Origin: Cymbidium sinense
Lineage: Eukaryota > Streptophyta > Magnoliopsida > Asparagales > Orchidaceae
Reading direction: 5' to 3'
DNA: 64,000 nucleotides
Assembly (NCBI GenBank): GCA_021442155.1
Contig: CM038214.1
Coordinates: 312,635,001 to 312,699,000, forward strand
Translations under genes and position numbers: made by a program
Notes under the pieces: model-generated
The model's input: the letters and a program-made list of their open reading frames with translations, nothing else
Told to the model about the DNA's origin: nothing
The model's database searches: none
Shown: positions 23,671 to 33,848 of the stretch, in pieces
Position numbering within the stretch: position 1 is the first letter of the stretch
Layout of the letters: the number at the start of each line of letters is the position of its first letter

Positions 23671-24135
23671 CCTAAGAATGGGAAAAACCTTGATGGCAGG
23701 ATCATCACTATCAACTAGGCTTAGTCTACATCTGGCGGTGGAGGTGAAGGCTAAAAATGGGTTATCAGGTGGTGGGGATCTGAGGTGTATGGATGGGTGG
23801 TGGTCGGCAGTGGTGGTTAGGGGGGAGGAGAGAGGTTACGTGATGGTGATAAAGGGAGAGATTGGGGATATGATGGTGGATCCTGCTACTCAAGAGGTTA
23901 GGGTGGTTCTGATGGGAACTGGAGAAATTGAAGAACGACCGGTCCGATCTGCTACTTATGGAACTATGTCTTTACATTAGAGACAGTTCAAGTTATCTAG
24001 GGTTTTTCATTTGCTCTATTCATGCTCATTTTGTATCTATGTCGTTACATATGTCTTAGAAAACTTGGTTTGTTATTTGGTTGATGAAATCGAAAAAAAG
24101 AAATGTTGAATCTGAATTTGTTCTCTGTTAAAAAA
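23671..24135 (+). pseudogene. GRP retropseudogene copy 2 (best preserved)
   Basis: From 23677 the frame reads NGKNLDGRIITIN, then stop, A, stop, S.SGGGGEG. This is the end of the RRM (the RNP1-distal strand of plant GRP7-class proteins) running into the glycine-rich domain; the two stops are CAG-to-TAG changes where the family has Gln. The glycine-rich part is then frameshifted. The C-terminus is exact: GSDGNWRN followed by TGA at 23929-23931, the typical ending of these proteins. A ~200-bp 3' UTR follows, ending TTGTTCTCTGTT and eight As at about 24128-24136, then CCCTAGACACTAAAC. There are no introns, the 5' end is truncated and the tail is A-rich, so it is a processed copy. A 100-codon open frame starting at 23678 is out of phase with the ancestral protein. 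Confidence 0.88.
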
Positions 24136-25475
24136 AACCAAAAACCCTAGACACTAAACTAAAACCCTGAACCCTAAACCTAAAACCTAAACCCTAAACA
24201 CTAAATCCTTACCCCTAAAAACCCTAAACCTTAAACCCTAAACCCTAAATCCTAAACACTAAACCCAAAGCCCTAAAACCCTATCCAAAAACCTAAACCT
24301 TATCCCAAAACCATAAACCCTAAACCCTAAACCCTAAACCCTAAAACATAAACCTCAAATCCTAAACCCTAAACCCTAAACCATAAAAAGCTAAGAACCT
24401 AAACCTAAACTAAATAAATACAAAAATTAAAATACATAAATAAAACCTAAACCAAAATAAAATAAAAAATAAAATAAAATAAAATTAAAACCTAAACCTA
24501 AACTTAAACCTACACCTAAACCTAAAAACAAAATAAAATAAAAAATAAAAACTAAACAAAAATAGAATAAATAAAATCCTATACTAAACTAAATACATAA
24601 AAAACCTAAATAAAATAAAAACTAAACCTAAAATAAAAATAAAATAAAATAAAAACTAAATAAAAACCTAAACCTAAAAATAAGTAAAAAATAAAACCTA
24701 AACCCTAAACTAAAAAAAAAACCTAAACCTAAAATAAAAATAAAATAAACCTAAACCTAAACTAAAATAAACTGAACCAAAATAAATATAACCAAAACCT
24801 AAACCTAAAATAAACTAAACAAAAACTTAAACCTAAAGTAAGTAAAATAAAATAAACTAAAAATAAATGAAAACCTAAACTAAAAAATAAACCCTAAAAA
24901 TAAAACTAAAATAAAAACCAAAAACTAAAAAAAATAAAATAAAAACCTAAACCTAAATATAAACATAAAAAATAAAACCTAAACCTAAAAAATTAAATAA
25001 AAATGAAACTAAACTAAAAAAATTAACCTAATCCTAGAAAATAAACTAAAATAAAAAACCTAAACTAAAATAAATAAACTAAACTAAATAAAAATAAAAA
25101 ATGAACGTAAATAAAAATATAAAATAAAATCAACCAAAATAAATAAAAAATAAAGTAAATAAACTAAATAAACCTAAATTTACTAATTTACTTAATTAAA
25201 AAAAACATAAACACTAAATCCTAAATCCTAAACCCCAAACCTACAACCCTTAGCCCTAAATACTAAACCCGTAACCCTAAAAATCTATAAACCCTAAACC
25301 TTAAATCTTAAAAGCATAAACCCTAAACTCTAAACCCTAAACCATAAACCTCAAACCTTAATCCTAAACCCTAAACCCTAAACCCCAAACCCTAAATCTA
25401 AACCTAAAGTAACTAAATAAATTAAAAAAAAAACCTAAACCCTAAAACCTAATAAACCTAAAACTGAACCTAAAC
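24136..25475 (+). repeat. Telomere-like array
   Basis: CCCTAAA-rich to about 24390, then CCTAAA/AAATAAA-rich to 25170, the seam motif, then CCCTAAA-rich up to GRP copy 3. Together with GRP copy 2 this makes one ~1.8-kb higher-order unit. Confidence 0.88.
25171..25205 (+). repeat. Array seam motif (TTTACTAATTTACTTAATTA form)
   Basis: Same position in the higher-order unit as the motif at 23018: between the degenerate half and the CCCTAAA-rich half. Confidence 0.65.
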
Positions 25476-25912
25476 CCTAAGAATGAACCTGACTAGAACA
25501 TCACCAACTAAGCTCCCAGATCATGGAGGTGAAGGCCGATAAGTTATCATAGTGGTGGCGGGGATCTGAGGTGTTGGCATGAAGGTGGCAGCTGGTGGTA
25601 ATGGTAAGAATGAGAGGTTATAGGGTGGTGGTATGATGGAGAGATCGGGAAATGATCGCGGATCCCGCTAGAGACCAAGGTTTTGATGGGAACTAGAGAA
25701 ACTGAAGAACGACTGATCTGATCTATTGCTTATGGAATTGTGTCTTTATAGTAGAGACATTTCAAGTTATCTTGGGTTTTTGATTTTCTCTACGCATGCT
25801 CATTTTTTATCTATGTCATCGCTTATCTCTAGAAAACTTGGTGTGTTATCTGGTTGATGAAATTAAAAGGAATAAATGTTGACTCTGAATTTGATCGTTG
25901 TTAATAATAAAA
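25476..25912 (+). pseudogene. GRP retropseudogene copy 3
   Basis: Same 5' end (AAGAATG.AACCTG..), same glycine-rich core, and same C-terminal site, where GGGAACTAGAGAAACTGA keeps GN-RN-stop with the Trp codon changed to TAG. The 3' UTR has the shared TTTTTATCTATGTCATCGCTT and AGAAAACTTGGTGTG words and ends in an A-rich tail before ACCCTAAACCC. It is shorter in the glycine-rich part than copy 2. Confidence 0.8.
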
Positions 25913-27556
25913 AACAAAAAACCCTAAACCCTAAACTAAAACATGATCCTTAAACCTAAAATCAAAACCCTAAACATAAAATCTAAACCCTAAATCCTGA
26001 AAACCCTAAATCTGAAAACCTTAATCCCTAAAATGCTAAACCCCAAACCCTAAACCCTAAAATCAAAACCATGAACCCTAAACACTAACTATGCTGAAAC
26101 ATTAAACCCTAAACCCTAAACCCTAAGCCCTAAACCCTAAAACCTTAAAATCTTAAACTTTAAACCCTTAACCCTAAACCCTAAACTCTAAACCCTAAAC
26201 CATATAATCCTAAACCCTAAACCCTAAACCCCAAACCAAAAACCTAAACACTAGACCCTAAACCCTAAACCCTAAACCCTAAAAACCTAAACCTAAACTA
26301 AATAAAACCTAAAATAAACTAAATAAAGAAACTTATCCTAAATAAAATAGAAGCAATAAAATAAAATAATAACCCATACTAAAACCTAAACCTAAACCTA
26401 AAGATAATATAAAATAAAAAATAAAAACTAAACTAAAATATAAAATAAACTTAAAACCTAAATAAAAAAAGATAAATGTAAAATAAAAATAAAATAAACC
26501 TAAAATAAAATAAAATAATAACTAAATAAAAACCTAAACCTAAATAATAAACCTAAAAATAAAATATAAAAATAAATAAAAAATAAAACCTAAATCATAA
26601 ACTAAAAAAACCTAATCCTAAAATAAAAGTAAAATAAACCTAAACCTAAATTAAAATAAACTAAACTAAAATAAATAAAACTTAAACCTAAACCTAAAAT
26701 AAACTAAGCCTAAACTTAAACCTAAATTAATTAAAATAAAACAAACTAAAAATAAACCAAAACATAAACTAAAAAATTAAACCTAAAATTAAACCTAAAA
26801 TAAAAACCTAAAACCTAAACCTATAAAATAAAATAAAAACCTAAACCTAAAAAAAAAAAATAAAACCTTAACCTAAAAAATAAAATAAAAATTAAACTAA
26901 ACTAAAAAATAAACATAAACCTAAACTTAAACCAAAAAAATAAACTACAATAAAAAACCTAAACTAAGATAAAAAACTAAGATAAATAATAAAAATAAAC
27001 CTAGATTAGAATATAAAATAAACTAGATAAACCTAAATCTACTAATTAACATTAGTTTTAAAAAAAACTGAAAACTCTAAACCCTAAAGAGTCTTAAACC
27101 TTAAACCTTAAACCCTAAACTAGCCCTAAACCATAAACCCAAAACATACAACCCCAAACCTACAATCCTAAACCTAAAACTAACCTTAAACCCTAAACAC
27201 AAAACCTTAAACCCTAAAAACTTGAAAAACTAAACATAAACTAAATAAAACCTAAAAATAAAATAAATAAAAACATTTAAAATAAAATAAAATGAAATGA
27301 AAATAAATAAAAACATAAACTAAAACCTAAACCTAAACCTAAACCTAAAAAAATAAAATAAAAAATAAAAACTAAAATAAAATAAAATATATAAAAACCT
27401 AAACTAAACTAAAAATAAAAAACATAAATAAAATAAAAACAAAACCTAAAAAAATTAACATAAAATAAAATAAAATAAAAATTAAATAAAAACTTTAATA
27501 AGAATATTTACTAAAGTAAACCTAAATAAAAATAAAAAATAAAATAAACTAAATAA

Positions 27557-27590
27557 GCCTAAACCTACCAGTTTACATAATTTTAAAAAA
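27557..27590 (+). repeat. Array seam motif (CAGTTTACATAATTTTAAAA form)
   Basis: Lies at the boundary from AAATAAA-rich to CCCTAAA-rich repeat; compare 30811-30840. Confidence 0.6.
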
Positions 27591-27810
27591 TCAAAAAAAA
27601 AACTAACCATAAACCTTACACCGTAAAACTAACCCTAAACATGAAATCCTAAATCCTGAACCTATGCCTAAACCCTAAACCCTTAAACCCTAAACCCTAA
27701 ACCCTAAACCCTAAATCCTACAAACCTAAACCCTAAACCATAGCCCAAACCCTAAACCCTAAACCCTAAACCCAAAAAACCTAAAAACCTAAACCAAAAC
27801 CTAAACCTAA

Positions 27811-27853
27811 ACAACAACAACAACAAGCCTTAATCCCACTAAGTGGGGTCGGC
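27811..27853 (+). repeat. Short dispersed plant repeat fragment (CAA)n-AAGCCTTAATCCCA..
   Basis: Five CAA units followed by AAGCCTTAATCCCACTAAG and TGGGGTCGGC. I recognise this combination as a motif dispersed in many land-plant genomes, usually as the end of a short interspersed element; I do not assign the family. It contains the imperfect inverted repeat CCCACT/AGTGGG. It sits cleanly inside telomere-like repeat with CCTAAAC on both sides. Confidence 0.65.
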
Positions 27854-28371
27854 AAAACCTAAACCTAAACCTAAAAATAAAATAATATAAAAAAAGAAGA
27901 ACAAAATTAAAATAAAATAAATAAAAACCTAAACTAAACTAAAAAATAAAATAAATCTAACAATAAATAACCTAAATAAAATAAAAAAACTAAACATAAA
28001 ATAAAAATAAAATAAAAACCTAAACCTACAAAATATACCTAAAATAAAACGTAAAAAAAAACTAAACCTAAAAATAAATAAAAAATAAAACCTTAACCAT
28101 AAACTAAAAAAACTAATCCTAAAATAAACAAAATAAAATACACATAAACCTAAACTAAAATAAACTAAACTTAAATAAATAGAACCTTAACCTAAACCTA
28201 AAATAAACTAAACCTAAATCATAAACTAAATAAAATAAAATAAATTAAAAATAAACTTAAACCTGAAAAATAAACTAAAATAAAAAACATAAAATAAAAT
28301 AAATAGCAAAACTAAATTAAAATAAATAATAAAACTAAATAAAAATAAAAAATAAAATAAACTTAATAAAC

Positions 28372-28402
28372 CTAAACCTACTGGTTTTCATAATTTAAAA
28401 AA
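28372..28402 (+). repeat. Array seam motif (CTGGTTTTCATAATTTAAAA form)
   Basis: Directly followed by an A run and CCCTAAA-rich repeat, as at 37203 and 39303. Confidence 0.6.
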
Positions 28403-30810
28403 AAACCTTAAACCCTAAACCCTAAATCCTAAATCCTAAGTGCTAAACCCTAAAACTACTCATAAACATACAACCCTAAACCCTAAAGCATAAAACCCTA
28501 AACTCTAAACCCTAAACCTTAAACCCAAAACACTAAACGCTAAATCCCTAAACCCTAAACATGAAACCCTAAAACTACTAACCCTAAAACCTAAACCCTA
28601 AACCCTAAAACCTAAACCCTAAACCCTAAACCCTAAACCCTAAACCTTAAACCTCATACCCTATACCCTAACCCCTAAATGCTAAACTAATCCTCAACCC
28701 TAAACCCTAAAAAGCTAAAAACCTAAACCTAAAGAAAAATAAAACATAAAAACAAAATAAATAAAAAAATCTAAATGAAAAGAAAATAAAAAATAAAATA
28801 ATATAAAAACATAAATGAAAACCTAAACCCAAACTTAAAAAGAAAATAAAATAAAAAATTAAAACTAAACTAAGAAAATAAGTAAAAATCTAAACTAAAC
28901 TAAAAATAGAAAAAACATAAATAAAAAAACTATATGTAAATTAAAAATAAAATAAACCTAAAATAAAATACAATAAAAACTAAATAAAAACTTTAATAAA
29001 AATAAAAATAAAAATAAAAATAAATCTAAATCTAAGTAAAAATAAAATAAACTAAAATAAATAAAAAATAAACTAAATAAATCTAAACCTACACATTTAC
29101 TTAAAATTAAACCTAAACCCTAAACCCTAAACCCTATACCCTAAACCCTAAAACCATAAACCCTAAAACCTAAACCTAAAAATCTTAAACTCTAAACCCT
29201 AAACCCTAAACCATAAACCTTAAACTCTAAAACCTACAACCCTAAACCCTTACCTCAAACCCTAAACCCTAAAAACCTAAAAACCTAAACCTAAACTATA
29301 TAAAATTAAAAAACAATATAAATAAAAAAACTTAAACTAAATAAAATAAAAAATAAAATAGAATAAAATCCTAAACTAAAACCTAAACCTAAATAAAAAC
29401 CTAAAAATAAAATATATATAAAAATAAAAACTAAATAAAAATAAAATTAAATAAAAACCTAAAATAAACTAAGAAATAAAATAAACCTAAAAATAGAAAA
29501 CCTAACTAAAATAAAAACTAAGTGTAAAATAAAATAAAATATATTTAGAATAAAATTAAAATAAAAACAAAATAAAAACCTAAACCTAAAAATAAAACCT
29601 AAAAGTGAAAAAGAAATAAAACTTAAACCATAAACTAAAAAGATTAACAAAACCTAAAATAAATAAAATAATATAAACCTAAACCTATACTAAAAAAAAT
29701 TAAACTTTAATCAATAAAACATAAACCTAAACATAAAATAAACAAAACCTAAACCATAAACTAAATAAAATAAATTAAATTAAAAATAAACATAAACTTA
29801 AACTTAAAAGTAAAACCTAAAAAGAAACATAAAATAAAAACCTAAAACCTAAACCTAAAAAAATAAAATAAAAACTTGAACCCCAACCTAAAAAAAATTA
29901 ATAAAACCTAAACTTGAAAAATAAAATAAAATTAAATCTAAACTAAAAAATAAACATAAAACTGAACCAAAACCTAAAAAATAAATGAAAATAAAAAACC
30001 TAAATAAAAATAAATAAACGTAAAATAATTGAACTAAACTAAATAAAAATTAAAAATAAACTTAAATAAAAATAAAAACTAAAATAAACTAAAATAAATT
30101 AAATATAAACTAAATAAAATAAATAAACCTAAACCATAAACTCTAAGCTCTAAACCCTAAACCTACAACCCTAAACTTACAATTGTAATCCTAAACCCTA
30201 AACCTTAAATCGTAAATAAATAAAATAAAAATAAAATAAAATAAAATAAAATAAAAACCATAACCTTAAATCCTAAACCCTAAAACTTACCTTAAACCAT
30301 AAACCTTAAATACTAAAACTTCAATCCTAAACCTTAAAACCCTAAACACTAAACCCTAAACCTGTCATATCATGAGCCTAAACCCTAAATCCAACCAAAC
30401 CATAAATTGTAAGCCCAACCCTAACCACAGAACCCTACCCTAAACCCAAACCCTAAACCCAAAAGCTAAAACCTAAGCCTCTAAATAAAATCTTTAAAAA
30501 AATCTAAATCAAAATAAAATAGAAAAATAAATTAAAATAAAAACATAAACTAAAATCTAAACCTAAACCTAAACCTAAAATGATAATAAAATAAAAAATA
30601 AAAACTAAACTAAAATAAATAAAAAAAACCCTAAATTAAAATACAAATTAAAAAAACTTAAATAAAATAAAAACTAAAGCTAAAATAAAAATAAAATGAA
30701 CCCAAAATTAAATAAAATAATAAATAAATGTAAACCTAAGTAAAAAAAAGCCTAAATAAAAATTAAATTTAAAATAAACTAAAATAAATAAACTAAATAA
30801 ACTAAATAAA

Positions 30811-30840
30811 CTTAAACCTACTAGTTTACTTAATTTAATT
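30811..30840 (+). repeat. Array seam motif (CTAGTTTACTTAATTTAATT form)
   Basis: Among the clearest copies of the motif, close to the apparent consensus GGTTTACTTAATTTAAAAAA. Confidence 0.7.
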
Positions 30841-31084
30841 AACCTAAACCCTAAACTAACCTAAACCTAAAACGAAACCTAAACCTAATCCTAACCTAAT
30901 CAAACCCTACCCCTAACCTAACTTTTAACTTTAACCTTTAAAACCTAAACCCAAAAAACCTAAACCTAAATCCCTAACCTAAACCCAATCTAACTCCTAA
31001 ACCTTAACCTTAATTCAACCTAACTTTAACTTTAAACCTTAAATCCCTAATCTCCATTTAAATATTAAAATATAAACCCTAACT

Positions 31085-31246
31085 ATAAATCTCCACCTTA
31101 AACTAAACTCAACCCTAACCCTAACCCTAACCCTAACCACAACCCCTAACCCAAACCCTAATCCTAACCCATAACCCTAACCCTAACCCTAACCCAAACC
31201 TCTAACCCTAACCCCTAACCGTAATGCTAACCCTAACCTTAACCTT
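31085..31246 (+). repeat. Patch of hexameric CCCTAA repeat
   Basis: Consecutive CCCTAA units (complement TTAGGG) instead of CCCTAAA, with variants such as CCCAAA and CCACAA. The rest of the window is built on the heptamer. It abuts the 5' end of LINE C. Confidence 0.8.
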
Positions 31247-32026
31247 ATCATTTTCCTAGATATTTTTCTTATACCTATGTTATTCTCATACCTAAGAAAG
31301 ATAATCCAGACTATTGAAATGATTTTTGACCTATTAATCTTTGCACTTTCATCCATAAGCTAATTTCCAAAATTTCTTACCAACAGACTTAGTCCTTTAC
31401 TTAATAGAATTATTTCTCTCAACCAAATTGGTTTTATTAGAGGTAGATCCATTTCTGACAATATTTTACTTTCCCAAGAATTAATTGATGATTTTGATGC
31501 CAAGACAAAATGTGGCAACATTCTTTTCAAATTAGATATTACCAAAGGCTTTGATAACATCTCTTGGGATTTCCTTTTCCATATTTTAAATTTATTTGGG
31601 TTTTTTGATAAATTTATTTATTTTATTAAAAATTGTATTAATAATGCCTAGTTTTTGATTTTGCTTAATGGGGAAGCCTTGGGTTTCTTTCCCTCTTCCC
31701 ATGGCTTACATCAAGGGGATCCTTTATCTCATGCTTTATTTATTATTAATGTTGAGAACTTAGCTAGGAGCATCAATGATTTATTCTTAAACAATCATAG
31801 TATGTACTACAAAACTGTTGGTGGTCTTCCTGTTTCCCATTTAAGTTTTGTAGATGATTTCATTATTTTTTGTAATGCTTCTATTCATCACATCAAGCAT
31901 CTCAAGTTTTTTTTAAATAAAGTTGGTAGAGAAAGTGGCTTGTCTACCATTGATAACCAAAGCTATTTTATCACTTTCTCTAGTATCTCCAATAAAATAA
32001 ATAAATCAAATCCTGCATATCACTAA
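31247..32026 (+). pseudogene. LINE C reverse transcriptase (broken)
   Basis: Motifs in order: IPKK, ISDNILLSQELIDD, motif A KLDITKGFDNISWDF near 31530-31575, motif B SSHGLHQGDPLS near 31697, and catalytic FVDD at about 31846-31857. Stops include TGA at 31315-31317 and TAG at 31649-31651, both where LINE B has TGG. 31655-32026 is open for 123 codons. Confidence 0.85.
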
Positions 32027-32203
32027 TTTTAAACATCAACACTTACCTCTTAAGTGCTTAGGTTCACCACTCTTTAAAGGTAAGAAACGTTCCCATCTCT
32101 TTGATGGGCTAATTCAAAAAATTTCAAATAAAATTTCTGTTTGGGAATTCCATTTACTTTCTTTTAGTGGTAGGCTCACTATTCTTAAAGCACTCTCAAC
32201 TCC

Positions 32204-32932
32204 ATGCCTTTTTATTTGATTCAAACTATTATCCCCACTAATGCTACACTTATCAGAATTGATTGTTTGCTTAATAAATTTTTTTTGGGGCTAATAATTC
32301 TACCAAAAGAATGCATTTGGACATCTTGGCATAAATGTTGTGGTCCTTTAGGAGAAGGTGCTCTTGGTCGCAACCCTATTTGTGAAGCTATCACTTCCTT
32401 CTCTCATAAGCTCTGGTGGAATTTAAGAAAGAATGATAGCCTTTGGTCTCATTTTATGATGGAAAAATATTGCCAAGGTAAACGTCCCCTTAACTGTGCT
32501 TATAAAGTTGGTGACTCTCCGGTTTGGAAAACACTTAGGTCCATTAAATGGGTTCCCAAATCATTAATATATTGGGGTATTCAGTTGAGTTCTTCCTTCT
32601 TTTGCCAAGATAATTGGATTGGAAATGGCTCTATTGACACCCTTTTATCAACCCACTCTACTATTGCTATCAAAGTTAATTCCTTTTGGCTTAATAATAA
32701 TTGGAATGAAAGCAAACTTGAGAATTATATCCTTATTTCTCCTTTTGACAACTTTAGAAATATCCCCATTTCTTCTAACAAACCTGACCAAATTCTTTTT
32801 AAACTTTCTTATAATGGTGACTTTGTACATAAAGAGGTTTGGAATTTTATTAGAGATAAACAGAACCCCTCTAATGTTTTTATTAAACTTTGGAACAATA
32901 TCACTCCCATTTCCTATTTAGTTTTAACTTAG
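32204..32932 (+). pseudogene. LINE C ORF2 middle region (thumb to zf-RVT-like)
   Basis: A 242-codon open stretch that is the longest surviving piece of this subfamily. It contains CLLNKFFLG, SWHKCCGPLGEGALG, NPICEAITSFSHKLWWNLRK, FKLSYNGDFVHKEVWNFIRD and a terminal KLWNNITPISYLVLT, the start of the zf-RVT-type W..I....... motif. It ends at TAG 32930-32932 where LINE B reads TGG (19722-19724), so the stop is a mutation and not the end of the protein. Confidence 0.82.
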
Positions 32933-33369
32933 AGGATTTTGTATGATTTTATTCTTGTGGACTCTTTGCTTTAGACTAAAGGGTTTTAGTTGCCTTCAAA
33001 GTGCTATTGTTGCTTTCAAATTTGAAATGTAAATCATGTTTTTGTCAATGGTGCTATTGCTTCTAAATTATGGTTTTGGTATGATGATTTATTTAATACC
33101 AACTATTTTCAATGTTCTCTTTGTTTATATCAACTTCTTGAAGTCTGTTTCAAAAATACAGTGAAAGTTTAAATCAAAGCATTAATTGCTATTAGCTTTA
33201 TTTGGTTCATCTAGATGGATATAAATGATATTATGGTATTCCTATGAACCATAAAAGGATCCTGGCTAGAACTAAAGAAAAAAAAAAATACAATCGAATA
33301 TAAATTTGTGGCTAATCATTATCATTAAGTTTGACTCTTATAAAAGTGCTAGGATTATCCATTGGATCA

Positions 33370-33848
33370 AACCTAAGACAATTTGATTAAAGTGAATCGA
33401 TGGTTTTTCTTCCAATTAATATGGCTGTGGTAGTATTCTTAGGGATTCTAAAGGTGTCATTTATGCTTTTGCCTATCCTCTCAAAGCCTATTCTATTATT
33501 TTTGTTGAGCTTATGGTTGTTAATAAAGCTATTGAAATTTGTTTGAATATAGGTTTCCTCAACATCTGGATTGATGTTGATGCTCTCTTGCTTGTTGTCA
33601 TGTTTAATTCCAATAGAAATGGGAATGCTGAATTATTTTATCTTCTTAATCATACTAAAAATCTTCTTTCTCAAGTTTGTATTAAAATTTACTACATCCT
33701 TTGTGAAGGTAATGCTTGTGCTGATTACTTGGCTAACTTTGGTTCCAACTTAACTGAGTTCACTTTATTTGACAACCAAACTTTGCCTAAACTATTAAGG
33801 GGTTTGGTTAATCTCAATATCTTTGGATTGCCTTATCTAAGATCATAA
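33370..33848 (+). pseudogene. LINE C RNase H domain (broken)
   Basis: VELMVVNKAIEICLNIGFLNIWIDVDALLL carries the catalytic Glu and the following Asp. The C-terminus ILCEGNACADYLANFGSNL has the family's EGN.CAD.LA box. It ends at TAA 33846-33848. The first catalytic region near 33395 (DGFSS) is frame-disrupted. Confidence 0.8.

Larger units (their letters stand above)
25913..31246 (+). repeat. Telomere-like array, several higher-order units
   Basis: Alternating CCCTAAA-rich halves (25915-26290, 27600-27780, 28400-28720, 29110-29280, 30130-30480) and AAATAAA/CCTAAA-rich halves, separated by seam motifs near 27040, 27557, 28372, 29085 and 30811. Spacing between seams is about 0.5-1.7 kb. No genes are seen. 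The end (31085-31246) switches to the hexamer CCCTAA before LINE C. Confidence 0.88.

Noticed and set aside
23678..23980. 100-codon open frame in GRP copy 2
   Set aside because: Out of phase with the ancestral reading (NGKNLDGR... at 23677 and GNWRN-stop at 23914).
27811..27853. tRNA or other small RNA gene
   Set aside because: Too short, no A/B box or cloverleaf; fits a dispersed repeat end.
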